Assembly: GCF_030929505.1 (NCBI RefSeq)
Contig: NZ_JAVFVV010000008.1
Coordinates: 1 to 64,000, forward strand
Length of the DNA: 64,000 nt
Reading direction: 5' to 3'
Origin: Mesorhizobium sp. LHD-90
GTDB taxonomy: Bacteria; Pseudomonadota; Alphaproteobacteria; Rhizobiales; Rhizobiaceae
Shown: piece by piece, positions 8,421 through 18,070 of the stretch
Layout: each line of letters opens with the position of its first letter
Numbering within the stretch: position 1 is the first letter of the stretch
The notes under the pieces: model-generated
What the model was told of the DNA's origin: nothing
Seen by the model: only the letters and a program-made list of their open reading frames with translations
The model's database searches: none
Position numbers and translations under genes: made by a program

Positions 8421-8436
8421 TGGCACGGAACGTGCT
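8421..8436 (+). promoter_or_regulatory. Sigma54 (-24/-12) promoter of glnB-glnA
   Basis: TGGCACG-N4-GTGCT matches the sigma54 consensus TGGCACG-N4-TTGCW at all but one position. The invariant GG (8422-8423) and GC (8434-8435) are exactly 12 bases apart. Transcription should start near 8447, about 50 bases before glnB. Sigma54/NtrC control of glnBA is established in Rhizobium. Confidence 0.8.
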
Positions 8437-8479
8437 TAGGGTGTCGGGTAAGCGGGCCGGCGAGTTCCTTGCCCTTTGA

Positions 8480-8836
<357 letters not shown>

Positions 8837-8900
8837 GCGCCGGGCGTCAGACCTTTTCGAAATCTATTCTTTCAAAACGTCAAATCAGGGAAAACGCCAC

Positions 8901-10310
8901 ATGACGACAGCCAAAGACATCATGAAGCAGATCAAGGACAACGACGTGAAATTCGTCGACCTGCGCTTCACCGATCCGAAGGGCAAGCTTCAGCACGTCA
9001 CAATGGATGTCGCAGAGGTTGACGAGGACATGTTCGCCGATGGCGTCATGTTCGACGGTTCCTCGATTGCCGGCTGGAAGGCCATCAACGAAAGCGACAT
9101 GGTTTTGATGCCCGACACGGACACAGTCCACATGGACCCGTTCTTCGCGCAGTCGACGATGGTCGTTCTGTGCGACATCCTCGACCCTGTCTCCGGCGAG
9201 TCCTACAACCGCGACCCGCGCGGCACCGCCAAGAAGGCCGAGGCCTACATGAAGGCGGAAGGCGTCGGCGATACCATCTTCGTCGGACCGGAAGCCGAGT
9301 TTTTCGTGTTCGACGACGTCAAATACAAGGCAGATCCCTACAATACCGGCTTCAGGCTCGACTCGACTGAACTGCCGTCCAACGACGACACTGACTACGA
9401 GACCGGCAATCTCGGCCACCGGCCGCGCGTCAAGGGCGGCTATTTCCCGGTTCCGCCGATCGATTCTGCCCAGGACATGCGCTCCGAGATGCTGACCGTG
9501 CTCGGCCAGATGGGCGTGCGCGTCGAGAAGCATCACCACGAGGTGGCGGCCGCCCAGCACGAGCTCGGCGTGAAGTTCGACGCGCTGGTGCGCAACGCCG
9601 ACAAGATGCTGATCTACAAATACGTCGTGCACCAGGTTGCCAACGCCTACGGCAAGACGGCCACCTTCATGCCGAAGCCTATCTTCGGCGACAACGGATC
9701 GGGCATGCATGTTCACATGTCGATCTGGAAGGACGGCAAGCCGACCTTCGCCGGCAACGAATATGCCGGCCTTTCGGAAAACTGCCTGTTCTATATCGGC
9801 GGCATCATCAAGCACGCCAAGGCGATCAACGCCTTCACCAATCCGCTGACCAACTCCTACAAGCGGCTGGTGCCGGGTTATGAAGCGCCGGTGCTGCTCG
9901 CCTACTCGGCGCGCAACCGCTCGGCCTCCTGCCGCATCCCCTTCGGCTCGTCGCCGAAGTCGAAGCGCGTCGAGATCCGCTTCCCCGATCCGGGCGCGAA
10001 CCCGTATCTGGCGTTCGCCGCGCTTCTGATGGCCGGCCTTGATGGCATCAAGAACAAGATCCATCCCGGCCAGCCGATGGACAAGGATCTCTACGACCTG
10101 CCGCCGAAGGAGTTGAAGAAGATCCCCACCGTGTGCGGCAGCTTGCGCGAGGCGCTGCAGAGCCTCGACAAGGACCGCGGCTTCCTGAAGGCCGGCGGCG
10201 TCTTTGACGACGACCAGATCGACGCCTATATCGAGCTGAAGATGGCCGAGGTCATGCGCTTCGAGATGACCCCGCACCCGGTCGAGTATGATATGTATTA
10301 TTCAGTGTGA
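8901..10310 (+). CDS. glnA: Glutamine synthetase type I
   Basis: 469 residues, typical of the dodecameric GSI that makes glutamine from glutamate, ammonia and ATP. Signatures are present: [10 protein letters not shown], the ATP-binding [14 protein letters not shown] stretch and the NRSASCRIP block. Tyr398 in [10 protein letters not shown] is the expected adenylylation site for GlnE. The start ATG 8901 has AGGG ten bases upstream. It lies 64 bases after glnB and is followed by a strong terminator, so glnBA is an operon. A long antisense frame across the gene is a codon-bias shadow. Confidence 0.97.
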   Translation: MTTAKDIMKQIKDNDVKFVDLRFTDPKGKLQHVTMDVAEVDEDMFADGVMFDGSSIAGWKAINESDMVLMPDTDTVHMDPFFAQSTMVVLCDILDPVSGESYNRDPRGTAKKAEAYMKAEGVGDTIFVGPEAEFFVFDDVKYKADPYNTGFRLDSTELPSNDDTDYETGNLGHRPRVKGGYFPVPPIDSAQDMRSEMLTVLGQMGVRVEKHHHEVAAAQHELGVKFDALVRNADKMLIYKYVVHQVANAYGKTATFMPKPIFGDNGSGMHVHMSIWKDGKPTFAGNEYAGLSENCLFYIGGIIKHAKAINAFTNPLTNSYKRLVPGYEAPVLLAYSARNRSASCRIPFGSSPKSKRVEIRFPDPGANPYLAFAALLMAGLDGIKNKIHPGQPMDKDLYDLPPKELKKIPTVCGSLREALQSLDKDRGFLKAGGVFDDDQIDAYIELKMAEVMRFEMTPHPVEYDMYYSV

Positions 10311-10350
10311 GGCGAGAGCTTCGCTGATAGCCGCTCAGGCGGACAAATGG

Positions 10351-10376
10351 CCCCGGTGGAAACGCCGGGGTTTTTT
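10351..10376 (+). terminator. Rho-independent terminator of glnBA
   Basis: CCCCGG, an 8-base loop, CCGGGG, then six T residues. It lies 41 bases after the glnA stop. Confidence 0.9.
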
Positions 10377-10424
10377 GTTGCGGGTTGGCGGCCGATCGAC
10401 AACCGCCTGCGCCATGCCCCTTGA

Positions 10425-11264
10425 CTAAGTTGTCCCCGAAGTGTCGGGGCGTGGCGACCGCCTTTGCCCGCGCGTGACATTGTCGGCGATCAGGTTGGCG
10501 ACCTGTCCAGGATGGGTCGAGATCATGAAATGCGCTGCACCGCCGATCGCCTTGAACGTCGCACCCTCGATCGACACGCTGACAAGGCCGTTGGCACGGC
10601 AGATGGCAGGGTGGCTGCTGCCGCCGACGACCACGGAGACGGGAACATCGATAGCCGCCAGCGTTTCCGGCGCCAGCGGGTGATCGTACGCACTCGCCCA
10701 ATCGAGCATGTTGACCAGCGTCGTCTCGACGGCATAGGCGCGGACTTTCTCCGGCCAGGACGCATAGGTCCCCTCGCCGCCGTAGAAGTCGATCATCATA
10801 CGGATCGCCTCCCGGTCACCGCCGCGATAGGCGGCGAAATAGGCGTCGGTCATGTCGCGGAACGCGCGATAATGCGCGTGCTCATGACAATGGCGCAGCA
10901 GGGAGGGCAGCGGCGCCTCCAGCACCGTCAAGCTGGCGATCTTCACGCGCTTGCGCGTGGCGACAATCAGCGCCACCGCGCCGCCGAAGGAGTGGCCGAC
11001 GAGATGCACTTGGCCACCGGCCCTGCCGACGACAGCCTCCAGCATCTCGACCTCGCGCAACACGGAAGAATCGCTTTCGGTCCGCCGCTCCGCGGTCGCG
11101 CCATAACCGAGCAGGCTCGTCGTCACGAAACGGAAGCTGCCGTCAAGCACCTTCATTACCGGGCGCCAAGCCGCGCCGGTGCTGCACGATCCGGGCACCA
11201 AGACGAGCGTCGGACCCGACCCGCGCTCTTCATATTCGATGTGTCGGTGCGCTTCCTCGATCAT
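10425..11264 (-). CDS. Alpha/beta hydrolase
   Basis: 279 residues from ATG 11264, which has GGAG six bases upstream; a GTG four codons earlier is less likely. The fold is clear: oxyanion-side VLVPGSCSTG, nucleophile elbow VGHSFGG (Ser), and a late GGAAHFMISTHP (catalytic His). The acid is probably in the VVVGGSSHP region. Substrate is unknown. It converges with glnA and has no operon partner. Confidence 0.85.
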   Translation of the reverse strand: MIEEAHRHIEYEERGSGPTLVLVPGSCSTGAAWRPVMKVLDGSFRFVTTSLLGYGATAERRTESDSSVLREVEMLEAVVGRAGGQVHLVGHSFGGAVALIVATRKRVKIASLTVLEAPLPSLLRHCHEHAHYRAFRDMTDAYFAAYRGGDREAIRMMIDFYGGEGTYASWPEKVRAYAVETTLVNMLDWASAYDHPLAPETLAAIDVPVSVVVGGSSHPAICRANGLVSVSIEGATFKAIGGAAHFMISTHPGQVANLIADNVTRGQRRSPRPDTSGTT

Positions 11265-11404
11265 GTCGTGCTCCACAGGACGGCCTTTGCCCGCACGAAC
11301 ACGTCTTGTAGGAGGCGGCTGTTGCGGGACGACGCTGCAAGGGTGCCCATACTGGAAACGGCCCGGTTACAGACGAGGCCGACAGCAGCGACGGCGGCCA
11401 TCGG

Positions 11405-11757
11405 GAAGCAACGGAAAATCGACCACGACGAATCAGCCGCTAACAGATACGCGACCGATCCGCCTCAAGGGCCGCTCCTTCATGGCGCTGACGCTTTCGC
11501 CGGAACTGCCGTCGATGGATGACTCACGAGGCTCGACGATCTAGCAGTGCGCCCGACCGGCTTCTTCCTCGGGCGGCCGGTGGTGCTCGACGTCGACAAT
11601 CTCGACATCAACCGGTCGCAACTGACCGAGCTGCTCGCCGCGCTCGCTAGGCGTAACGTCTGGGCTGATGGGCGTCGAGGGCGCGCGGCCGTCGCTGCTC
11701 GGCCCCGGCATGCCCCCAACGCTGCGCGACGGCGGACCGCATCCGAGGGTCCTGGAG
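11405..11757 (+). pseudogene. minC: Degenerate copy of the minC 5' end
   Basis: This stretch aligns with the leader and first ~110 codons of intact minC (16129-16480), by eye about 85% identical, and in the same orientation. Shared blocks include GAAGCAACGGAAAAT before the start, and the codons for TDTRPIRLKGRSF, LTLSPELP and VLDVDNLDINRSQLTEL. The start codon is ACG instead of ATG (11428). A one-base deletion near 11510 brings in a TAG, and a one-base insertion near 11665 restores frame. The similarity fades just before the stop of the neighbouring giant gene. It encodes only the MinC N-terminal domain region and is not functional. Confidence 0.85.
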
Positions 11758-11771
11758 GCAGGCCGCCCTGC

Positions 11772-14700
11772 TCACACCACCACGAAGTCGGCCGCCGTCA
11801 GCGCCGGCGATCCGATGATCGTGGCGAAGCGGACATTGCCGAATACAGTGCCGGAGCCGTCGGCATCGTAGAGAAGCGCTCCCGTGTCGGAATTGTAGAT
11901 AATGCGGTCGTCGGCGTCCTTGACCCCCGTGGCCGTGTCCTTGAACGCGACCGGATCGAGCGTGCCCAACCCCGCCAGCGCCGTGAAGATCGCATCGTCG
12001 AGCTGGATCGTGTCGTCGGCGACAACGAAATCGGCGATGCGGACGATGTTGGTGGGCCCGAGCGCCGTCGAGAAGCGGAAGTTGTCCGCCCCGCCCATGC
12101 CGTACAGCAGGTCCTCGCCGCCGCCGCCGTCCAGCGTGTTGGCGCCGTCGTTGCCGCGGACTAGCTGGACAAGCTCGTTGCCGGTCAGGTCGACCGCGTT
12201 GGTGCCCAGCAGCGAAGTGGTGTTCAGATATTCGACATGGGCTCCGGCGGTCAGCACGAAGTCCACCGCCGCGCTCACCCGGTCGGCGCCTTCGCCGTCG
12301 AGTTCGACGATTACGTCGCCGAAATTGTAGACCTGGAAACCGTCGTCGCCCTCGCCGCCGATCAGCGTATCGGCGGCGCCCGCGCCGCCATCATGCAGAA
12401 TGTTGTCGCCGTCATTGCCGCGGATGGTCTGGGCGAACCGGTTGCCGGTCAGGTTTACCGAATAGGTGGCGTTCAAGGAGGTGGTGTTGAGCAGTTCGAC
12501 ATGGACGCCCTTGGCGAGCACATAGTCGACGCCGGCAGCGACCCGGTCGGTGCCTTCGTCGGCCTTCTCGACTATGACGTCGGCGGAATTGTAGACGACA
12601 TAGGTGTCGTTGCCGGCGAGGCCGGCCATCTTGTCGGCGCCACCGACGCCGCCGTCATGCAGGGTGTTCTTGCCGGCATTGCCGACGATGGCCTGCGACA
12701 GAGTGTTGCCCTTGAGGTCGATCGCCGCCTTGCCGGTCGACGAATTGGTCGACAGGATCTCGATGTCGTCGTCGGTCGAAAGCGCGAAACTGACTAAGGC
12801 GGCAACTCGGTCGGCGGCGCCGTTGCCGGCCGTCTCGATGATCGAGTCGCCGGCATCGTCGACGAAATAGAGGTCGCTGCTGATGCCGCCAGCAAAGATG
12901 TTGTCGATGCCGGCGGTTCCACGCAAAATGTCGCCGTCGCTGTCGAGGCCGGCTACGGTGACGGTCACCGTGGCGGTGTCGCCGTCGGCCAGCGTGTAGG
13001 TAAAACTGTCGTCGCGGATGATGTCGTTGGCGCCCGAGGCAGAATCCGCCAGATCGTCGAAGGCGCCATTGGGGTTGTAGCTGAAGGTGCCGTCGGCATT
13101 CATCGTCAGCAGCGCGCCCGACGCCAGCGTTGTCGCGACGCCATCGGTAAAGGCCGCGCCGTTCACCAGCGCCACGGTGAGCGCCGAATCGGGATCGGTG
13201 TCGAGGCCGGAGCCATTGTTGCCGAAGACGCTGCCGCCGCCGATCGCCGTCGCCTCGTCGGTGACAAAAGCGTCGTCCTGCGCAACACCGGGGTCGTCCA
13301 CCGCATTGACGGTCAAGGTGAAGGTCTGGCCCAGTGTCGTGCCGCCCACGCCATCCGAGACCGAGAAGCCGAATGAGGCGGAGGTCGTCTCGCCGCCATT
13401 GTGGGTATAGGAAATCAGATTGGCGTTGATGTCGGCCTGGGTGAAGGTCGAATTCAATCCAAGCGCCACGCCGTTGCGGAACAGCGTGCCGTTGGTCACG
13501 ACCGAGGTGACCGTATAGGTGATCGCCGCATCGCCCTGTTCGGCGTCGTTGAAGTCCAGCAGGCCGGCGCCGATCGTCCCCGAGGCGCCTTCCGCAAGCG
13601 TCAGGCCCAGATTGGCTGCGACCGAGGGAGCGGTGTTGGCCGTCGCCGTGGTGAAGTTGAGGAACTGCGCATCGGTGATGCCGACACGCTGGAGCCCGTC
13701 CAGCCGGCCGAAGGTCATTCCGTCGGCGTCGACGATCGCCCCGGCCTCGAACTGCAGGTAGTAACCGGTGCTGCCGGCAAGCGTGGTGGCGAAGTCGATG
13801 GTGAGGGTCGCCGTGCCCGACCCCGTCACCCGCGCGTCGTTGCCGGCAAAGCTCTCGACGATGGCATTGTCGGACACGCGGCGAAGCGTGATGTCGCCAG
13901 CCCCGGTGAAAACGGCTTCGTTGAAGGTGAGGGTGACGTTCGCGCTCGTCGAGACCGAGCCGGCATTGTCGGCCGGCGTCGAGGAGACGAGGCGGGGCGG
14001 GGCGCCGTTCTGCGTATAGGTGGAGTGATCGCCCGCGCGGTAGAGCAGGATGTCGATGTCGCCGTCAGCGTCGAAGTCGGCGATCTCCATATTGTTCGGA
14101 CCCACGGCCGGGATGAAGGCAAGTCCGGCGAATGGCGTCGTGGAGAGGTCGGTCGTCAGCGTGTAGCTGCCGCTGCCATTGTTGCGATAATAGGCCTCGG
14201 CGCTGCCGTTCCAGAACAGCATATCGACGTCGCCGTCGCTGTCGAAATCGCCGACGACGGTCGTGGTGGGGTCTGAGCCGTTGGTCGACAGTGCAGCGAA
14301 AGGCGAAGCCTGCTGGCTGTAGCTTCCCCCATTGTTTCGCAGATAGACGAACTGATCGGTATCGCCCCTGAAGAAGAGGATGTCCTGGTCGTTATCGCCA
14401 TCGAAATCCGCAACCCGCGTGCTCTCCGGGCCCCAAGCGGGGACGGGGACGCCCGCGAAAGGCGTCAGGGACATGTCGGTGATGCTGGTAAACGCGCCCG
14501 AGCCGTTGTTGCGGTAGTAGATTTCCTGGGTCCCGTTCCAGGCAACGAGGTCGACGTCGCCGTCGTTGTCGAAATCCCCCGGCAGGAAAATATTCTGGGT
14601 CGCGCTCGTGAGCCCCGCGAAGGGTGACGTTCCCGCAACGTAATGTGCGCCGTTGTAGGTGAGGTACGTGTGGGTTCCGTTGGCGAAGTAAAGGATGTCG

Positions 14701-15503
14701 CGGTCGCCATCGTTGTCGAAATCTGCGAGGACCGTATTGGACGGTCCGTAGTTCGGCGCCGCGGACAGCCCCTCGAAAGGCGTCCCGGTCAGATTGGCGA
14801 AGTAGGTGAGCGTGCCGTTGCCGTTATTGCGGTAGTAGGCGTCGCCCGAGCCGGTCCAGAAGGAGAGGTCGTCGTCGCCGTCGTGATCGAAATCGCCGGC
14901 CAGGAACTGGAAGGTGGTGTTGATCGAGCCGTTGGTCCCTGGGACCAGGTTCGGGAAGAGATCGCCCTCGGTATAAGAAACCGGGAGAAGCCCGGCATAG
15001 TCGGCGGCGGTCAGGGCGGATGCTTCTACCGACCCCTGCCGGGTTTCAAGCTCCCAGTCGCCGCCGAGCGCCGCCGCGCCGGTGACATCGTCGGACGCGG
15101 CGACGTCGGCTCCCGTCGCCGCCGCGAGCGCGTCAAGGAACTCCCGCCCCGCCTCGCCCCGGCCGACCGCGCAGCCATAGAGCAGAATGTCGCCGGTTTC
15201 CGTCAACGACTGTCCGATGCCGGAGAGCGCGTCGGCATGTGCGGCGATGTTGCCGGAGTTCAGCAGGCTGTCGCCGATCAGCAGCGTCCCTTCGTCGCCA
15301 TGGCTGACGATGTGGATGGCGTCGATGCCGGTGCGGCCGGCGAGCGCCTCGGCGATCTGCGCGATGCCGTCCCGCAAGGGATCGATGACGACGATCTCGG
15401 CGCCCGGATCGGCGCCTTCGAGGATGGAGCGAAGGTCGTCGATGCGTCCGTCGACGAAGATCACCTCGTTGCGCGAGCCGGTCGCCGTTGCCACCTGTCC
15501 CAT
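11772..15503 (-). CDS. Giant type I secretion-style protein: DUF4347, FG-GAP and RTX repeats
   Basis: 1243 residues with no Sec signal. Residues ~13-170 are a DUF4347 domain (IHIVSHGDEGTLLIG, DILLYGCAVGRGEAG). Six FG-GAP/VCBS-type repeats follow (~185-500), each with a DFDxDGDxD calcium loop and mostly a YYRNNG strand. Next are a bacterial Ig-like domain (RLVSSTPADNAGSVS), a cadherin-like/CSPG-type repeat (ISYTHNGGETTSASFGF), another cadherin/VCBS-type unit, and four degenerate RTX modules (GNDGDNILHDGG type). The acidic end (IADFVVADDTIQLDD, final ADFVVV) resembles a C-terminal type I secretion signal. GGAGG precedes the ATG. No secretion ABC/HlyD/TolC genes are in the window. Likely a calcium-folded surface or secreted adhesin; function inferred from domains. 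Confidence 0.85.
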   Translation of the reverse strand: MGQVATATGSRNEVIFVDGRIDDLRSILEGADPGAEIVVIDPLRDGIAQIAEALAGRTGIDAIHIVSHGDEGTLLIGDSLLNSGNIAAHADALSGIGQSLTETGDILLYGCAVGRGEAGREFLDALAAATGADVAASDDVTGAAALGGDWELETRQGSVEASALTAADYAGLLPVSYTEGDLFPNLVPGTNGSINTTFQFLAGDFDHDGDDDLSFWTGSGDAYYRNNGNGTLTYFANLTGTPFEGLSAAPNYGPSNTVLADFDNDGDRDILYFANGTHTYLTYNGAHYVAGTSPFAGLTSATQNIFLPGDFDNDGDVDLVAWNGTQEIYYRNNGSGAFTSITDMSLTPFAGVPVPAWGPESTRVADFDGDNDQDILFFRGDTDQFVYLRNNGGSYSQQASPFAALSTNGSDPTTTVVGDFDSDGDVDMLFWNGSAEAYYRNNGSGSYTLTTDLSTTPFAGLAFIPAVGPNNMEIADFDADGDIDILLYRAGDHSTYTQNGAPPRLVSSTPADNAGSVSTSANVTLTFNEAVFTGAGDITLRRVSDNAIVESFAGNDARVTGSGTATLTIDFATTLAGSTGYYLQFEAGAIVDADGMTFGRLDGLQRVGITDAQFLNFTTATANTAPSVAANLGLTLAEGASGTIGAGLLDFNDAEQGDAAITYTVTSVVTNGTLFRNGVALGLNSTFTQADINANLISYTHNGGETTSASFGFSVSDGVGGTTLGQTFTLTVNAVDDPGVAQDDAFVTDEATAIGGGSVFGNNGSGLDTDPDSALTVALVNGAAFTDGVATTLASGALLTMNADGTFSYNPNGAFDDLADSASGANDIIRDDSFTYTLADGDTATVTVTVAGLDSDGDILRGTAGIDNIFAGGISSDLYFVDDAGDSIIETAGNGAADRVAALVSFALSTDDDIEILSTNSSTGKAAIDLKGNTLSQAIVGNAGKNTLHDGGVGGADKMAGLAGNDTYVVYNSADVIVEKADEGTDRVAAGVDYVLAKGVHVELLNTTSLNATYSVNLTGNRFAQTIRGNDGDNILHDGGAGAADTLIGGEGDDGFQVYNFGDVIVELDGEGADRVSAAVDFVLTAGAHVEYLNTTSLLGTNAVDLTGNELVQLVRGNDGANTLDGGGGEDLLYGMGGADNFRFSTALGPTNIVRIADFVVADDTIQLDDAIFTALAGLGTLDPVAFKDTATGVKDADDRIIYNSDTGALLYDADGSGTVFGNVRFATIIGSPALTAADFVVV

Positions 15504-16095
15504 CGTTCATCCGCCTCCAAATTATCGCCAGCCCGCCCAGCGCACGGCCGTCTCTTTCATTGTCGGTATCCGTGACCGGAAGGGATACCGGCCAGCCCTC
15601 CGCGGACGGAGCGGACGTCAGCCGAATCCCGGACGACAACGGTTGCAGGGTGGAAGAAGAGCAAAGATGACGAGCCCCCCGGCCCCGACGCAATTTTCCG
15701 TCTCTACCACCACGAATTGTATTCGCAAAACGAAATATGGATCTGTGAAAGACTAGGGTGTGTTGAGATTCAGGCCAGGCCGAGCCGAAAATGGTGGATT
15801 TCGGCGAGGCGATCCGCAACGACGGGCACGAAGGTTGATATGGTTCATCGGCCGAGCGGCCTTAAGGCCCGAAGCACGGCGCCCGCCGAACCGACCCTGA
15901 CGAGCCGGGGCGGCATCGGTGAAACTTTGCCTGTTCCCCTCGCGCCACACGCCAGGCGCCGCGACTCAGCTATCCTGCCACGATGAAGCTGAGGGAAGCC
16001 GGACCGGCTGCCTGACAAAAGCGCGACGCAAGCCTCCGTGGATAAATGCCTTTTTACGACCGAATTCCCACTTCCCGCCCATGTCGGCCCCCGGC
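15504..16095. other. Long non-coding stretch between the giant gene and minC
   Basis: About 590 bases with no convincing coding frame on either strand. The half near 15700-15760 is AT-richer. The stretch from GGTGTGTTGAGATTC (about 15757) onward looks like the end of an IS5-type element followed by scrambled GC-rich sequence, but I see no transposase frame. The right end leads into the CtrA-type site and minC leader. Confidence 0.4.
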
Positions 16096-16112
16096 GTTAA
16101 CCATTGGTTAAC
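16096..16112 (+). promoter_or_regulatory. CtrA full site upstream of minC
   Basis: GTTAACCATTGGTTAAC is a perfect 17-base palindrome that contains TTAA-N7-TTAA (16097-16111), the binding consensus of the cell-cycle regulator CtrA in alphaproteobacteria. It lies 43 bases before the minC ATG. CtrA control of min genes has been reported in Sinorhizobium. The site is missing ahead of the minC remnant. Confidence 0.7.
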
Positions 16113-16154
16113 CATCATGCCCCTACGGATCGAAGCAACGGAAAATTAACCGAG

Positions 16155-16904
16155 ATGAATCAAGCCCTAACAGACACGCGACCGATCCGCCTCAAGGGCC
16201 GCTCCTTCCTGGCGCTTACCCTTTCGCCGGAATTGCCGTTCGACGGCTGGCTCGCCCGACTAGACGACCTCGCGGCGCGTTCCACGGGATTCTTCCTTGG
16301 ACGGCCCGTCGTGCTCGACGTCGACAACCTCGACATCAACCGGTCGCAACTGACGGAACTGGTCGGTGCGCTCGCCAAGCGCAACGTGTGGCTCATGGGC
16401 GTCGAGGGGGCGCGGCCATCGCTGCTCGGCCCGGGCATGCCCCCCTCCTTGCGCGGCGGCCGTCCGGCTCCCGACTTCGAGACGCCCGTGACGGAGACGA
16501 GCGCCGATGCACGCGACGCAATTCCAAACGGACCTGCCGAGCCGCGGCCCGCGGATATCCAGACGATCCGGCCGGCGCAGTCCATCATCATCCGCGAGCC
16601 CGTGCGCTCCGGACAGTCGGTGATTTTTCCGGAAGGCGACGTCACCGTCGTCGGCTCGGTCGCGTCGGGCGCCGAAATCGTCGCCGGCGGCTCGATCCAC
16701 GTCTATGGCACGCTGCGCGGGCGCGCACTGGCCGGGTCGGTCGGCAATGCCGCCGCGCGCATCTTCTGCCGCAAGCTGGAAGCCGAGCTGCTGGCGATCG
16801 ACGGCCTCTACAAGACCGCCGAGGACATGGACGCCCGGCTGCGCGGGCAGGCCGTCCAGTTCTGGCTGGAAGGCGACGCCATCGTCGCGGAAGCATTGAA
16901 CTAG
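16155..16904 (+). CDS. minC: Septum site-determining protein MinC
   Basis: 249 residues from ATG 16155 (MNQALTDTRPIRLKG). The N-terminal FtsZ-inhibiting domain (about 1-110) is joined by a Pro/Ala-rich linker to the C-terminal beta-helix domain (about 140-245), seen as VIFPEGDVTVVGSVASGAEIVA and GSIHVYGTLRGRALAG. With MinD it blocks FtsZ rings away from midcell. It is first in minCDE, with minD 31 bases downstream. A longer frame starts at 16104, but that ATG lies inside the CtrA palindrome. A broken copy of its 5' end lies 4.7 kb upstream. Confidence 0.95.
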   Translation: MNQALTDTRPIRLKGRSFLALTLSPELPFDGWLARLDDLAARSTGFFLGRPVVLDVDNLDINRSQLTELVGALAKRNVWLMGVEGARPSLLGPGMPPSLRGGRPAPDFETPVTETSADARDAIPNGPAEPRPADIQTIRPAQSIIIREPVRSGQSVIFPEGDVTVVGSVASGAEIVAGGSIHVYGTLRGRALAGSVGNAAARIFCRKLEAELLAIDGLYKTAEDMDARLRGQAVQFWLEGDAIVAEALN

Positions 16905-16935
16905 CCGGCAAAAGACCGGGGGACAGGAGAGCGAA

Positions 16936-17751
16936 ATGGCAAAAGTGATCGTTGTTACATCGGGCAAGGGAGGCGTCGGCAAGACCACCTCGACCGCCGC
17001 CCTTGGCGCTGCGCTGGCGCAGCGCAACGAAAAGACCGTCGTCGTCGATTTCGACGTCGGCCTGCGCAATCTCGACCTCGTCATGGGTGCCGAGCGCCGG
17101 GTCGTCTACGACCTGGTCAACGTCATCCAGGGCGATGCAAAACTGCCGCAGGCACTGATCCGCGACAAGCGGCTGGAGACGCTGTTCCTGCTGCCGGCCT
17201 CGCAGACCCGCGACAAGGATTGCCTGACGGCGGAAGGCGTTGAGCGGGTGATGGCCGACCTGAAGCGCCATTTCGACTGGATCATCTGCGACAGCCCGGC
17301 CGGCATCGAGCGCGGCGCCACCCTTGCCATGCGCCATGCCGACACCGCCGTCATCGTCACCAATCCCGAAGTCTCGTCCGTCCGCGACTCGGACCGCATC
17401 ATCGGCATGCTCGATTCCAAGACCGCCAAGGCAGAGGCCGGGGAGCGGGTCGAAAAGCACCTGCTGCTCACCCGCTACGACCCCGTCCGCGCCGAGCGCG
17501 GCGACATGCTGAAGGTCGACGACGTACTCGAAATCCTGTCGATCCCGCTGCTCGGCATCATCCCGGAAAGCATGGACGTGCTGCGCGCCTCCAACGTCGG
17601 CGCTCCGGTGACGCTTGCCGACAGCAAGAGCGCGCCGGCGATCGCCTATCTCGACGCCGCGCGCAGGCTTGCCGGCGAAGCCCTGCCGATCACCATTCCG
17701 GGCGAAAAGCGCGGCCTGTTCAGCAAGTTCTTCGGAAGGAGGGCGGCATGA
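16936..17751 (+). CDS. minD: Septum site-determining ATPase MinD
   Basis: 271 residues. The deviant Walker A motif [10 protein letters not shown] is at residues 9-18, followed by [16 protein letters not shown] and the [11 protein letters not shown] Walker B region. The C-terminal amphipathic membrane-targeting helix is visible ([14 protein letters not shown]). MinD-ATP binds the membrane and recruits MinC; MinE stimulates hydrolysis. GGAG lies ahead of ATG 16936, and the stop overlaps minE by 4 bases. Confidence 0.97.
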   Translation: MAKVIVVTSGKGGVGKTTSTAALGAALAQRNEKTVVVDFDVGLRNLDLVMGAERRVVYDLVNVIQGDAKLPQALIRDKRLETLFLLPASQTRDKDCLTAEGVERVMADLKRHFDWIICDSPAGIERGATLAMRHADTAVIVTNPEVSSVRDSDRIIGMLDSKTAKAEAGERVEKHLLLTRYDPVRAERGDMLKVDDVLEILSIPLLGIIPESMDVLRASNVGAPVTLADSKSAPAIAYLDAARRLAGEALPITIPGEKRGLFSKFFGRRAA

Positions 17752-18011
17752 GCCTTTTCAACTTCTTCAACAAGAAAAGCTCGGCGCCGACGGCGCGCGA
17801 ACGCCTGCAGGTGCTGCTCGCCCATGAGCGGGCGTCGGTCGGGCATTCCGATCTCGTGGCGAAACTCAGGGAGGAAATCCTCGCCGTCATCGCCAAGCAT
17901 GTGCAGATCGACCAGGACAAGGTGAACGTCAAGATGGACCGCGGCGAGAAGGTCTCGACGCTGGAAGTCGACATCGAGATCCCGCTGAACGCGGGCGCGC
18001 GGGCGGCCTGA
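17748..18011 (+). CDS. minE: Cell division topological specificity factor MinE
   Basis: 87 residues, the normal MinE size. The N-terminal membrane-binding helix ([10 protein letters not shown]) is followed by the anti-MinCD segment ([15 protein letters not shown]) and the dimerisation domain ending [13 protein letters not shown]. Its ATGA overlap with minD indicates coupled translation. It drives MinD off the membrane and confines MinC action to the poles. Confidence 0.96.
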   Translation: MSLFNFFNKKSSAPTARERLQVLLAHERASVGHSDLVAKLREEILAVIAKHVQIDQDKVNVKMDRGEKVSTLEVDIEIPLNAGARAA

Positions 18012-18070
18012 CGCCGCCCGCTCCAGCGGCGGGCGCGTTTGCCTGACCGACAGAACGAAAGGAGACGAGC

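Noticed and set aside
8880-10277. Full-length 465-codon antisense frame across glnA
   Set aside because: It mirrors glnA codon bias in high-GC DNA. It has no ribosome site or family match.
11800-15000. Repeated DNA that could be taken for a CRISPR or tandem repeat array
   Set aside because: The periodicity is 150-280 bases in frame with FG-GAP and RTX protein repeats, not short direct repeats with spacers.
13401-15575. Plus-strand frames across the giant calcium-binding gene
   Set aside because: Shadows of the repeated GC-rich coding strand; the minus-strand frame has clear domains.
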